Source: Terfezia claveryi (taxonomy: Eukaryota; Ascomycota; Pezizomycetes; Pezizales; Pezizaceae). Taken from it: 51,687 nucleotides of DNA. Where the stretch lies: assembly GCA_015179025.1 (NCBI GenBank), contig WHUX01000301.1, positions 1-51,687 on the forward strand. Reading direction: 5' to 3'. The notes beneath the pieces were generated by a model. The model was not told the origin of the DNA and searched no databases. It saw nothing but the letters and a program-made list of their open reading frames with translations. This document shows, piece by piece, positions 12,300 through 24,037 of this stretch. Position numbers and translations under genes: made by a program. Every line of letters starts with the position of its first letter. Positions within the stretch are counted from its first letter, which is position 1.

Positions 12300-12594
12300 G
12301 GTTTGGACAAACGTCCAGTGGTTTATGAGTGAAGACATGGTACCTTTTACCCTCCTACTCGTCGCCTTTTCCCTGTGGGTTTTTTGGCGAGAGGTTTGGT
12401 TTTTAACGGCCATGGCATGCATGTGTAGACACACCGGTCTTGTGGTACCCTGTCAGGGAGAGAGGTATCTAATGATGTTTGGTTAGTACCTAGCCACCGC
12501 CGTTACCTGAGTCTTTACTAAGTACTTGTTCCAAACCTAGGGTCAGGAGGAACTTGTATTCAGCTGTGGACAGCTGCCTGGAAACGGGGAGTAA
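12300..12594 (+). other. 3' untranslated region and polypurine tract of element B
   Basis: It holds a CCCTGTGGGTTTTTTGGCG...GGTTTTTAACGG motif similar to the one in element D (about 15970-16020). It ends in the purine tract GAAACGGGGAGTAA (12581-12594) abutting the 3' LTR, which primes plus-strand DNA synthesis. Element D ends in the near-identical GGGGGAGTAA. Confidence 0.8.
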
Positions 12595-13211
12595 TGTTAC
12601 GACTCAGGTAAGAGACCTACCCTCCACCGGGATAACCAATACCCTACTACATTGCTGACTATGATGGCCTGATCACCCATACAGATGCGGGTAGTGCGTC
12701 GGGAGTGCAGACGTTAAAGGGATTGGGTAAAGGAAGTGTGTGTTCTCTGATATTGGATCTCATGCATGTATTCTCTTCAGTGTGTTTCTATGATGTTCTA
12801 ATATATAACATTCCTATGTTGTTATTCGTTGTATTCAAGTTTATCTCCTGTAAGACAGCCTGACTGCAAAGCGTTGTAGTTCGGGCTGCCTAATCAATGT
12901 ATGTCAGCCTGCAGAGTTCCTAAACAGGAAGCGTCTTCCTGTTTTAGGCAGCTACCTGACGTCAGTGCTACTAAGCCATTATAGGAAGTGTCGTCAGATC
13001 TGATAATAGGTTATCAGATCAACGCTTCTATATAAGCTACCGCTTTTACATAGTTAATACAATAAGACCCAAGCGGTGTTCTAAGTCTCATATAGCTTTA
13101 CTCTTATCGAGTTCGCATTACACCCGAGTTATAGCTGCGTTTATACTTTACTCCGCTACTATCTATCCGTTCCCCGAAAAGTATTCTCGTAGTTACAGCT
13201 CGCCTGTAACA
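12595..13211 (+). repeat. 3' LTR of element B
   Basis: 617 bp, the same length as the 5' LTR with two substitutions, ending GTAACA before the target duplication GTGGT. Confidence 0.97.
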
Positions 13212-13216
13212 GTGGT

Positions 13217-14548
13217 TGACTTTTATTTAATGAATATTTATATTCTCCATATGATCAGCAAGCAATGTTGATATGATAGGTATATAATGCCAGATATTCT
13301 CATCTCCACACACTATCTCCAACCCACCTGCCTTTACAAAGTCAGTTATTGCCCTACAGAGCCTGTCATGAGTTTATCACCTTACCTTGAACATATAGAC
13401 CAGAGGTGCCAAGATCCGTTCAATCAGTTGGTGTTGAGTCTCATAGGAATCATGTTCTTAGTTCCAAACCGAGAATCTAATGAGGGACTTTGTTCATTTC
13501 AAGCCAACATATAACAGGCCTATTAGGATCCACGCTTGGCTTAATAGCTTATTTTGGATAGCTGATAGGATATTTTCGACACTCATAAAAATTGGCTACA
13601 ACTTCTTATCGCCAGAAAAGTTGGTTAAGCATGTCTGATCGGAGGTTATTAGAATAGGTACTAGACTTGAGCCAACTGGGAGGGTCATCTAACAGGCTGT
13701 TAGTAGCTGTTTATTTTCATAAGGGACTTGATTAAAACCTACCTGCCTGTCCTACCACCAGTCTCTCGTATTCATCTTCATATATATCTGGTTACTGTAC
13801 CAATCATAATCTCTCAGAGGTTTGAAAACCAAATACTGAGTGTATACTTTCTAGTAGAGAAGATAATAAATATACTATTTAATATCCCTATAGAATAATA
13901 TTACCCTTCTTTGTAGGTGGAATTCTATAGTCCTATATTACTATACTAGTTGGTCTATTAGGGCTTGTATTTTATTACGCCAGGGATGAGCAGACCTATA
14001 GCTGACCCCTATTGTCTAGGAGGTATCTAGAGGCAGTAGCTCTTCTTTAAAAAATTGGTTAATTTGCTTTATCGAAGACTTGCTCTGATGGAAGAATCAT
14101 GCAAGCTTCTATTCATAAGTACTGGTAAATGGTAATACTAGATTCCATGATATGTTCAGAATGAGTATGAACAATGACTGCCATATAACTTGTCCAACTT
14201 GGAGTGACTGTAAAAGATAATCCTCAGTACATTGATGAGGACTCAGCATATCTAATAATATCTATGCAATGCTTGGTAATCTAATATTCTCAAGCACTGT
14301 TAGGGTAGCTTCCGAACCATGTTCGGTCACTCCATTTGTAACTCTAAGTACAGTGTCATTACTGTACTTCCAACGTCGCTTTAGGGTGCCCGATAGACTG
14401 TGAGGATTTTGCATTGCTGGTTTCTTAGGGAGTTACAGTTCTTTTCCTAAGTGTTTTTTTCGCAGATGTTGGCTATAGTAGCCGGCCACAGTAAAGTAAT
14501 AGTTGCAAAATTGACAACGCATATTCTCCTATCAACTATATAACTTCC
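13217..14548. other. Unassigned region, no convincing gene
   Basis: AT-rich sequence with only short open frames. The longest on the plus strand (about 75 codons from 13287) has no recognisable domain and no intron or codon signal that would support it. I see no LTR, TIR or protein remnant here. Confidence 0.6.
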
Positions 14549-15096
14549 ATAAATATTGTATGCCGAGTGGCTTTCACATACTCAATTAGCCAAATACATA
14601 GTCTCAATAGGGATTCTCTCGGTATTCAGCAATACAGCCTTATTCGATATCTTCGGTACATACTTAATGATATTGGTATATAACTGGACTCTATACTAAC
14701 TGCTAGTTATAAGCTTAACACCCCATACACTTCCACTAATAATTTAAACTCTATAAAAATTGGATGCCGGGTGGCTTTCACATACAACAATTGGCTGAAT
14801 GGGTAGAGTCTCGATAGGGACTCTCTCAGTATTCGGCAATACTTCTTTGCTCAAAGCGTTCGGTGCAGCTCAATAATATTGGTATATAACTGGGCTATAT
14901 AGTAACTGCTGGTTAAATTAATACCTTGCACTCTGCCACTAACATCTAAATTCCATAAAAATTAGAGGCAGAGTAGCTTACATACAACTATTGTCAGAGT
15001 ATCCAGGGCCTCTCTGGGACTCTCTGTGACTAGTAAGTGACTGTTTAGTTTAAATGCTTGAGGCGCAAGTTGGATGATACTGGACTAGAACTAGAC
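14549..15096 (+). repeat. Three diverged ~200-bp tandem repeats
   Basis: Units begin near 14550, 14753 and 14955 with ATAAAWATT-(G)ATGCCGRGTGGCTTTCACATAC-like sequence. Other shared anchors are CTCTC-AGTATTC-GCAATAC and TTGGTATATAACTGG-CT-TATA. The period is about 202 bp. Element D is inserted in the third unit. The function is unknown; it could be a decayed satellite or an internally repeated transposon. Confidence 0.7.
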
Positions 15097-15385
15097 TGTT
15101 ACGGCTGAGATTATGCAGGCATGACCGGCGGCACCCGATGGTGGGTGGCCTGAAGGCAGCCCCGCTTTCTTATATATTGGCCCACTTCTTGTATCTAGTT
15201 CTTGTTCTCTAAGACTCAAGCGAAGTCTTGTATCGCTGGGTTACTTTACTTTATCGAATGAATCAGTCTATATTCTTCGCTCTATGTTAGCCCAGTTAGG
15301 CTCGAGCCTAGTGATTATGCCTTCGTGCACTCTATATACCGATATACCGACAGATATCACCGTGATCACTAGCTCGCCCCTAACA
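15097..15385 (+). repeat. 5' LTR of element D
   Basis: 289 bp, identical base for base to the 3' LTR. It contains TATATATT at 15171-15178 and the primer seed AAGCGAAGT at 15218-15226, about 40 bases downstream as in element B. Confidence 0.96.
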
Positions 15386-15387
15386 TT

Positions 15388-15396
15388 ACTTCGCTT
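15388..15396 (+). promoter_or_regulatory. Self-complementary primer-binding site of element D
   Basis: ACTTCGCTT begins 3 bases after the LTR and is the exact reverse complement of AAGCGAAGT (15218-15226) in the LTR. The leading TT spacer is the same as in elements B and G. Confidence 0.7.
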
Positions 15397-15641
15397 TGAC
15401 AAAAGGGACCGGTGATTCTGGGTCAAATCACCCCTCCCTCGCTACCTACACTGTCGGACAGCCGGAATATGGCTAAAGGGATGTCGCTGGATTATTTGCT
15501 AATATGAGCGACGTCGGAAATAATTATTTCCCCCTCCTATATGCTTATTAGCTTGTTCTAAATGACCTACTAATCCTATATTGAGATCTCCGGATCTGCT
15601 AAGTCTTAGATGTCGAGCGACATGCTCCTAGCCAGGCTTCT

Positions 15642-15780
15642 AAGGCCCCGAACGAGCCTATAAGGCCGAGCGAGCTTACAAGCCTCCGAGCGAGCTTACA
15701 AGCCTCCGAGCGAGCTTACAAGCCACCGAGCGAGCTTACAAGCCACCGAGCGAGCTTACATGCCCCCGAACGAGCTATAA
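15642..15780 (+). repeat. 20-bp tandem repeat inside element D
   Basis: About seven units of CCGAGCGAGCTTACAAGCC type with an exact 20-bp period from 15661 to 15780. A related, looser GCTAAAGACCCGAACGAGC repeat follows to about 15890. The block is clearly more GC-rich than its surroundings. The role is unknown; dimerisation or packaging of the RNA is a guess. Confidence 0.9.
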
Positions 15781-16420
15781 GCTCAAAGACCCCCGCCTTG
15801 GGCGAAGACTCAAGCTAGCACTCTGAGTGCTAAAGACCCAAACGAGCGCTGCGAGCGCTAAAGACCCGAACGAGCACCCCGAGCGTGCAAATGAACAAGA
15901 CCCCCCCCTTGCACTGGCAAGTCGGGTTGGATAGCTGGGAAAGCATGCATTGAACCTTTTCCTGTGACGTTGGCTTTTTCCCACTGGGTTTTGCCGCGCA
16001 GAGGTTTTTAACGGCAATGGCATGTGGGAATACCCCCCCCAATGAGATTACCCCGGATCTATGATCCTTCTGATGTTCCGGATCTACGATCCATATATAT
16101 GTTGCACCTCATGTTGAGATACTCGGATCAGTTGATCCACAGATGTTTATGTTCTGGCATGACGCCACGATGTTTGAGAGAATACCCCGTCCTTCCGAGC
16201 TACCTTACAAGCCCTTGCTGCCAGATGTTGAGGCTCTGTTCCACAGATGTATAACCCGAGGTCCTCAGTGATGTCTGAGTGGGTTAGTGGGCTCAGGATG
16301 ATGTTGTATCCTGAGTGGGGACCCCGTGCCCTAATTGCTTGCCAATATGCATGCGCACGTGTAGGGGGTAGGGTGAGCGAAGTTGGTCGGTCGGGACGCC
16401 CTCTAGCAGAGGGGGAGTAA

Positions 16421-16709
16421 TGTTACGGCTGAGATTATGCAGGCATGACCGGCGGCACCCGATGGTGGGTGGCCTGAAGGCAGCCCCGCTTTCTTATATA
16501 TTGGCCCACTTCTTGTATCTAGTTCTTGTTCTCTAAGACTCAAGCGAAGTCTTGTATCGCTGGGTTACTTTACTTTATCGAATGAATCAGTCTATATTCT
16601 TCGCTCTATGTTAGCCCAGTTAGGCTCGAGCCTAGTGATTATGCCTTCGTGCACTCTATATACCGATATACCGACAGATATCACCGTGATCACTAGCTCG
16701 CCCCTAACA
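16421..16709 (+). repeat. 3' LTR of element D
   Basis: Identical to the 5' LTR and preceded by the purine tract AGAGGGGGAGTAA (16408-16420). Confidence 0.96.
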
Positions 16710-16714
16710 TAGAC

Positions 16715-17708
16715 CTTATAGTCCTGCAATCATGGAAGTCCTACCGCACTAGGTATGTAGTCCTAGGTTGTATAGTATTAGTGAGTACATAATCTACGGC
16801 ATATGTGCTATAATAACTATAGGTGAGGAGTGCTATATATCCTAATAGTGGTTTGGTATCCATCTTCTTGTGAAAGTCTTAGTACGAGACCCTCAGAGTA
16901 GTTATGATATAATGAAAGAAATCAAGAGGAGAGAAGGAAGGAACGACCACAGTCTTTGAGTAATGCTAAGAAGGCTTATCATGGTACCAAGCAAAATTGT
17001 ATATCAGACCAAAAGTCATGGCTACATATTACAAAGTGGTCTGAGGAAAGACATTAACAAAAAAGGGGGTATAAAACGGTCAGAGGGAAGACATTGATAT
17101 TAAAGAGGTTTAAATTAAAATGTGTAGAGATTTCAAACCAGTATGTAGTTTCTGACAGTATGTTTGCAAAGGGAATAAAGGTTTCTAGCTCACAGAAGTT
17201 TATAATGTGAAGTAAAATAAGAGAAAATTCTCTCTCACACTTGTTCCAAGTACTTTGGCAAGTGTTTATGTGTAGGCTATACCTGTCAGGTGGTCATAAG
17301 CCACCCACTAACCTGACTAGGTACTTGTAGGCCAATGTTATAGTTACTGGCAGTCTAGCCTAGTTGGCATCACAGCTAAACTTTTATTGTCCGCCACTAG
17401 GCTAGTTGCCGGAATGTAATATTAACATACTAGTCTGGCTTGACAATGAAAATCCTTGCAGGACTATAACTTGGGGAGGGGCTAGTGCAAGCCAGACTAG
17501 CCTATAATATGGGGCTAGAGTATTCTGGTTGGGGCCTTTGGTAGCTAGTTGTACTTTTGTAAAGTATCACTTGGCACTAATGTGAGATAAGTATGCACTA
17601 CCTAGTACTAACCCGACCTAGTGCAACTAGACTAATAAAAGCTAATTATTCTAGCAAGCTAATGGACGAGTCTGATTGCACAACCCTTCTAGACAGAATA
17701 GGTATTAA
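16715..17708. other. Unassigned region with the CCAGACTA motif cluster (left part)
   Basis: No gene seen. Two adjacent imperfect copies of a ~42-base unit (GGTCTGAGGAAAGACATT / GGTCAGAGGGAAGACATT) lie near 17037-17100. From about 17340 the motif CCAGACTAG or its complement recurs (17350, 17431, 17491). The cluster resumes right of the nested insertions at 28979, so the two parts were once continuous. Confidence 0.6.
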
Positions 17709-18346
17709 TGTCATAGGGTGACATCCAGACCTATCAAAGGTTCTTAGGCCTTTATAGAATGACCCTAGGATCTATATAGACTATAGGTATACTCTTAGCA
17801 GTATAGTACAAATGTTTCTAATACTTGTCTATAAGAGTTAAGTATAAGAAACGGGTATGAATCTCAGAGTACTTTACAATCATTCCAGATGGTTAAGACT
17901 CTTATGGAACGTCCATAGACCCTCGAGGGAGTTACAATTTAAGTTTCATAAGTATCTGATTAATGGTTCAATAGTTATATCCAAATCAATATGCTAGCTA
18001 TATACATACCTAATACTAGCTATTAGCTGTTACTCTGAAGTCTTGGCGTTACCCTGAATTGCTGATTATTACCCTGAACTTAAGGAAAATAATTAGGAAA
18101 AATAACAAAAAAAATGAAGGACCGAGAGTGCACTTTAGACCAAAGTGCATCCAGTAAAACTATAAGGGAGTGTGCCCAAGACAGAGGCTAAAGGTAGGGC
18201 CAAAACATAAAGTTCTCCGGATTTAATATATCAAGGTTCTATCCAAGCCTACTATTCGTCCTGATTCCCTTTCTATAATCCTTTTTATGATCGGAGTTAA
18301 ACTCATGGAGATATAAGACTTTTAATATAGTCATATAGGTCTACAA

Positions 18347-18966
18347 TGTAAAGTGTTGTATGGGGGACTGGACAATCAGATTAGATTAGATAAGGATCCA
18401 ATCTAATCAGATAATCTCAGGCTAGTATTGTATACTACAAAGTAGATTACTAATAGTGTATTGTTTATCCTCACTATTAAAGTTATTACCAGTAGCATAA
18501 GATTACTATAATAGGTAAAGTAGTATAGGAGTGCCAAAGGCACTTAGAAGAATTAACCAGTGGAACTTCTATATTGATTGTACTCTAACTATGTTCTGAG
18601 TTCTAACTCTCTATCCAACTGAAGGGAAATTCAGGGGACTATATATGATTCCAACGGGGCAGTGCTGGGGCAGTGCTGAGGCAGTGCACCATTATCTGAC
18701 CCTTACATGTGATAAAGATCAGCATCATCTGATCCTCTAGATAGTACTTCCAAATACTATCTAGTACAAAATAGGTTAAGTCTTAACTTTGACTTATACA
18801 TGTGAAAGCATGTGAAAGCATGTGAAAGCATGTGAAATATTAGCAAGGCAGATAGCACACAGAATGTTGTGTGTTTTGAGATGCTTGCTGAGTAAGAAAA
18901 TACATAAGAAATACATTTGTGAGGGAGAGGGTTAGTCATAGGGTATGAGTAAGCCACTTCCTTACA
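18347..18966 (-). repeat. 3' LTR of element C
   Basis: 620 bp. Internal to it on the element strand is a purine tract (AACAGGGAGG) that fits a polypurine tract and supports the minus-strand orientation. It contains a 10-bp direct repeat TGTGAAAGCA, about four units, at 18799-18837. Confidence 0.95.
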
Positions 18967-19172
18967 TGCCTCCCTGTTTAGATAAAAACTCCATCCTAAG
19001 AAATAAACAGGGGAGATGGGTTATGTACATTAGTAGTTAACATTCAGCTCATAATACCTATTGTTCCTATCCTTATAGGAACTACTTCCACTTGCTCCTA
19101 TATCATACCTGACATTGTTATACCCCTCCTTGAAATCCTTATTAACAGCAATGTCATCAAAATACTGACTAA

Positions 19173-20619
19173 TTACCCTTGTGGTTGTCTTTCTTCAAAG
19201 AAATGTCTAAGCATCAATTGGGGTAAGTCCACCTCTTTTCCTTTGCCTTTGTCAATCTTGACTGCATTAGATGAAACAGGGGGAGCAAGGACTTTCTTTC
19301 TTTCATCATCAATCATTTGCAAGGTTTCTTTCCTTGTCTTATTCTTGCCAAGCTTATTCTCACCAATCTTTCTCTTTTTGTAAGTTGCTTGCTTACTACC
19401 AGTCAACCAGAATTGTTTTTTCAATGACTCATCAACACCATCAGCATATACCCACTTATCATATTTATGAGGCCATCCCTTCCATTTCACCTTGTACTGC
19501 AGCTTCCCTGTTCTAGGTTGTGACCTAAATTCCAAAACTCTTTCTACCTCATACCTGTCTTCCTTAACTGGTCCTGGTTGTTCCAGAGTTCTGGAGGGGA
19601 ACAGTTTTATTGGATTAGGGAAGAAGGGCTTGAGAAGTGAGGTGTGGAAGGAATTGTTGATATTATTGAGGTCAGGGAAGTCAGTGAAGTCAAGTTTAGC
19701 ATTTTGACTCCATAGTGAATATTTGGTAATGGTGAAGGGGCCTATCCATTTTGGGGATAGTTTGGAGGAGTGGTACCTTGCTGGGAGGTTCTTTGTTGAC
19801 AGCATCACCTGATCATTGATTTGGTAATCAGGGGAGGCTCTTCTGTGTTTGTTGGCTTGCTGAATTTGGTCCTTTTTTGCTTTGGTAAGGTTTTCAGCAA
19901 CCTGGTAAAATCTGGTTGTAGGGTTTGAATAGGTAGGAATTGGGTGAGGTAGGATAGGTGGTGACAAATTAGGCTGGTATCCTAGCTTGGTAAAAAAGGG
20001 AGAAAGTCCTCTTGTAGTACTAACTCTTGCATTCACCTCTGTTTGAACAGAAGGTGTGGCTTGTACCCAATTCATTCCTTGTTCCAGCTTCTTGGCTGCA
20101 AATATAGGAATAATTGTCCTATTCTTTCTTTCACTTGTCCCATCAGTCTGGGGGTGATATGTGGAAGATGCTTTATGCATAATTCCATTTTTCTGCATCC
20201 AATCTTGAAAAACAGTAGACATAAACAAGGGGTCTTGGTCAGAAACAATTTCATAAGGGAACCCCACATTAGGCTTAATGAATCTTTCAAAGATATCAAT
20301 AACCTCTAATGTGTCAACATTGTCTGCAACAGGTAACAAGAATGTGAAATCAGAATGCCTGTCAGTCATGACTAATAACTTATGAAATAACAACATGTGA
20401 GGCTTGTCATCTTTAGGAGTTCTGTAACCAAGAGTAAATTCAGTACATGAAATCATAACAGGTTCCATACTAAGAAAATCCATAGCCATACTACCCCATG
20501 GCCTAGTAGGTACATTCAGAGGAGTAAGGAATCCAGGGGGTTTCTGTGTGGATCCTTTGGTATTTGACAGGATTCACAACTCCCACAAATTGTTCAACCT
20601 GTTTATAAAAATCCTGAAA
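19173..20619 (-). pseudogene. Integrase with chromodomain, element C
   Basis: Inserts the element DNA into the genome. The zinc module is at the N-terminal side (HVTTGHGG, then GSCESCQIPKD in another frame), then the core: D in MAMDFLSM, D in SDQDPLF and E in DGTSERKNR. A GPY-type module (SPKWIGPFTITKY) and a chromodomain (EDRYEVERVLEFRSQ...YKVKWKGWPHKYDKW) follow, then a Lys-rich tail of about 70 residues ending at TAA (19173). From 20489 onward the 438-codon frame is open. Upstream, frame breaks near 20500-20600 separate it from the zinc module. All three catalytic residues remain. Confidence 0.92.
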
Positions 20620-21753
20620 GATGTACTTATTGGTAAGCTCTTTGTTGTTATTGCAAGGCCTCCATGTCCAGTAGTGACATGTGCTTGTTGGATAAGGGCT
20701 TCAGAGGCAGGGTTACCTTTAATTTGTAATCCCTTGGGAATTACCATTCTCCAAGCAAAACTCTTCAAGAGGTACATAAACCCATCCTGTACCTTTACTG
20801 TAGGTACTTGTTCTCCTCTCTTGACTCTTAAGTACAGTGGTCCAAACACTGTATCTTTTTCCAACTCTTCTATATAATGCCATTCCAACTCATGATCTCT
20901 TATCCACTCAGCAATTACCAAATCTGGTTCCATGCTCTTTTCAATTTCATCCTGGACCCCTATTGCCTTTTTCAGGTAGTCACTATTGTGGAAGGGCTTA
21001 TTGAGGGCCTTCAAATTATTCTTTCTGGTATCACAGGAGCTGACAAAGTTTTTGTTCAGGTTATGGTAGCCAAGACAATACTTGCATCTTGGTACCTCTT
21101 TTCCTCCTGTGGTAGTGACCTTTGGGAGGTTTGGGCATAGGTGGGACCAGTGACCATCTTGGTTGCATATGGTGCATTTTTTGATGGTTTCTGCTGGGAG
21201 TGGATTTTGCAGTGGGAAGAGTTTGTTGTCAAGGGGGCATTTGTTGCTGAGGTGAGTTGTCTCCATGCAGTTGGTACACCTAGGAGGAGGGAATCTAGCC
21301 CTTTTAGGGCAGTTCTCCTTAAAGTGTCCAATTGCCCAACAGTTGTCACAAAGATTAATTGTAGGATCTTTGTTGTTGCATTGGGAAGTTTTGTGGCCCA
21401 CTTTACCACATAGAGAACAGAACTCTTTGTATGAGTTCTGTTAGGGGAGGAAGGGAGGATTGGATCCTCAGGGAAGATGTCAGGAAGGGTGCTGACAGAG
21501 GATGCAGGTGAGGCTCCTGGGGAGGAGGAGGCTGGAAGTGCATCTTCTTGTTGTCTGCCTCATCCTTGCACTTAGGTGAGACAGCCCTTCTCTTCAAGGT
21601 ACCTTCAAGAGTAGGATTCCACTCCTGAAGGTTTCCCACAACCACAGAACCCCTGTCAGCCCTTCTCAAGGACTGTTCCATCTGTTCTGTAGTCATGGGT
21701 TCCCTGGCTCTTTCCCATTCCTCAGGTTCATCTGAGTCAGAGGACTCATCCAC
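20620..21753 (-). pseudogene. Zinc-knuckle array between RNase H and integrase, element C
   Basis: Four canonical CX2CX4HX4C knuckles are spaced across about 95 residues: CSLCGKVGHKTSQC (21419-21378), CDNCWAIGHFKENC (21350-21309), CTNCMETTHLSNKC (21278-21237) and CTICNQDGHWSHLC (21176-21135). A variant fifth begins CKYCLGYHNLNKN. Gag-like knuckles normally occur once or twice at the end of Gag; here Gag has its own (CYHCGKQGHTSRDC) and this array lies in Pol. It is preceded by an acidic, Pro-rich linker (MDESSDSDEPEEWERAREPM) and followed by the spacer leading to the integrase zinc module. A frame change separates linker and array. The role is unknown; RNA or DNA binding is inferred from the motif. 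Confidence 0.8.
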
Positions 21754-21939
21754 AAGTGTCCATTCCTGTGGGTCCTCTGCCTCAGGGCAGCAAGAGTAGA
21801 GGGAGAGGAGGTGCTAGGCTCTTTGTTAATAACCACTTGAAACTTGGGTTTTCTTTAACTGACCTTCCTCTCTCTTCCTCCTCTTGTTGTTGCTGTTGGG
21901 CCTGGGCCCTGGTAGTGGTGGCAGCAGTTTGGACTACTG

Positions 21940-23702
21940 CTAGCTCCTGCTGGAGCCTTCTGAGCCTGAAATTTCTTTGTGGTGTGTTAGATTCATCAGG
22001 TTCAGGGTCATCTTCAACTGTTGGCTGGTACCTTTCAGCCTCAAAACTGCATTCAGGCCTTCTCTGTCATGCCAGACAGGCCTGGTTGGATCAACCTCCT
22101 GCACCTGTCTTAGTGGGAGGTTGGTGGTAGTGATTTGGAGAGGAGGGAGCCTCCTTCTCCTTTGAATGGTGTTGGGAGATTGTCTCCCAAGGATTGGTGG
22201 GACACTGGTCTCCCAGTGGCTCCTCTGATCCTGAGCTGGTTTGGGGAAGGCATTGGTGGTGATGGAGAATGTGGTGGAGGAGTCTTCTAAAGTTTGTATT
22301 GGAACAGAGAGGTGGTTGCTTACTACTGGATGTTGTAGTAAAGAAGCTGTGTGGTGAGAAGACTGTCCAGTAGAGGGGATTCCAGAGGGACTATATACTC
22401 CTCTGGACAGTACATCTGCTATATGGTTGTCCTTGTCCTGAATGTATTCTAGGGTTAGGTCAAACTGACTCATAGTCTCTTGCCACCTTCTCTTCATCTG
22501 ACTTTCAGGGATACTATCCATAAATATGACTAAGGGTTTGTGATCTGTTTGGATGATCACTTTGTGACCCTGTAGTTCAGGCCTGAAATACCTCAGTGAG
22601 TCAACAATTGCTAATAATTCCTTATCAGTTGTTGTGTAATTCATTTGTCCATCATTTAATTTCCTAGAGTGAAATTCTGCTGGCCTGATAACACCATTCT
22701 CCATTTGGCCAATCCATCCTGAAATCCCTGTATTACTGGCATCAGTAATTAAATAGATTGGAAGGCCTGAGTCATGATTAATTGGTTTGAGCACTTTATT
22801 GCTCATTATCAGCTCCTTAATCTTTCTGAATGACTCATTATGCAAAGGAGTCCATATGTGCTTCTTTGTTGATCCTTGCAATTCTGATAGTGGTTTGGCT
22901 ACAGCTCCCAATTCTGGACAAAACCTTCTCAAGTAATTAACCATCCCTAGAAACTTTTGCAATTTCTTTTTTGAGTCAGGGATTGGGTAATTTGCTATTG
23001 AGTTGATTTTTTCTGGATCCATTTCTAACCCTTGTTTGGTGACAATGAATCCCAGTACTTTTAGCCTTGGAGCTAGGATTTGGCATTTCTTTTTGTTGAA
23101 GAAAAACTTTTCTCTAGCCAATATCCTGCAGATCCCTCTCAACACTTCCTTATGTTCCTCCAGGGTATCTGTACCAATTAGAATGTCATCTAAATAAACC
23201 ATGACAGTCTTTCCAATATAATCTCTTAGTAACCAGTTCATAGCCCTCATCATGGTTGCAGGTGCATTGCAATCACCCTGCTGCATAACCAATGAGTCAA
23301 ATTTCCCTAGGTGATTTGTAAAGGTGCTATGTTTTACTGATTCATGTGCATGCCTAATATTGTGTAGCTATCTGCCAGATCAGCTGCTGAGATAAATTCC
23401 TTACTAGCTATCCAGTCTAATATTGCTTTGATATTTGGCATGGGTGTTTTATCCTTTTGTACTAGCTTATTTCTAGGTACACAGTGCAATAAGAATCTGG
23501 CTTGTTGTTTGCCATTCTTATCTAAATCCCTTTTAGGCTGTGTAAACATAAGGATACTGTTGAGTGAGCTAGATGGTACTATCCTTCCAGATTCTAGCTC
23601 TGTCCTCATTTTCTCAGTCACTTGATCCAGAAACCTTGTATAGTTTGTATAGTATGCAGGTTCCCAAGTTGCACCATCAGGAACTATAATTTTATGTTGC
23701 AT
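21940..23702 (-). pseudogene. Reverse transcriptase and RNase H, element C
   Basis: The RT opens with MQHKIIVPDGATWEPAYYTN and GRIVPSSSLNSILMFTQPKRD. A single frameshift near 23360 follows DLADSY. It then continues with HLGKFDSLVMQQGDCNAPATM and the catalytic box YLDDILIGT. RNase H follows (ITDASNTGISGWIG, TTDKELLAIVDSLR, IQTDHKPLVIFMD), ending near ADVLSRG. A Ser/Thr/Pro-rich tail of about 150 residues extends to 21940. Residues for catalysis look intact, so the frameshift is the main lesion. Confidence 0.92.
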
Positions 23703-24037
23703 GATGTCATAAGGTTCTCTGATTGGTGGTAATGCAGTTGGCTTTCTTCTGGGAATAGCTCAGGGAATTCTTCAAATATATTAAACTCCACTTCTTCCAG
23801 ATTAACTGCATTTGTAATGACTGGAGAGCTTCCATATCTTCTAGCTCTGACCAATCTGATGAGTCAAACCACTCTTGTGACCATTCCTGGTCTTCCTCTA
23901 GGTCTTCTGACAGATCATCCTTATCCAAGGTATTGCTGCAGTTGGTTTTGGATGGTGTATTAATCTACCTCCAACTTCAGTCACAATAGCTATTGGATCA
24001 TCCCTTTTGAACCAATCTTCTTCTGTCCTACCTATAT

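Larger units (their letters stand above)
6589..13211 (+). mobile_element. Element B: near-intact Ty3/Gypsy chromovirus (6623 bp)
   Basis: A complete LTR retrotransposon: 617-bp LTRs on both sides, a self-complementary primer site, gag, a frameshift signal, pol with chromodomain, and a polypurine tract. It is flanked by the perfect 5-bp duplication GTGGT (6584-6588 and 13212-13216). The two LTRs have the same length and differ at only two bases, both A in the 5' copy and G in the 3' copy, which implies recent insertion. Two in-frame TAG codons (7660 and 9186), each one C-to-T step from CAG, block Gag and protease, so this copy is probably defective although pol is otherwise open. Confidence 0.97.
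15097..16709 (+). mobile_element. Element D: non-autonomous LTR element (1613 bp)
   Basis: Two identical 289-bp LTRs flank a 1035-bp non-coding interior. A perfect 5-bp duplication TAGAC (15092-15096 and 16710-16714) surrounds it. LTR ends (TGTTACGGCTGAG...CTCGCCCCTAACA), polypurine tract and primer-site layout match element B in style, but most of the sequence is unrelated. The short ORFs on either strand lie across tandem repeats and look fortuitous. It resembles a TRIM-type parasite that borrows proteins from a B-like element. Confidence 0.95.

Noticed and set aside
13287..13514. 75-codon plus-strand ORF right of element B
   Set aside because: No domain, no conserved features and a length expected by chance.
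15642..15780. Possible CRISPR array (20-bp repeats)
   Set aside because: Units are directly adjacent without unique spacers, lie inside an LTR element, and the organism is eukaryotic.
15775..16254. Short ORFs on both strands inside element D
   Set aside because: They cover tandem repeats and the untranslated motif, have no domain, and the element is otherwise non-coding.
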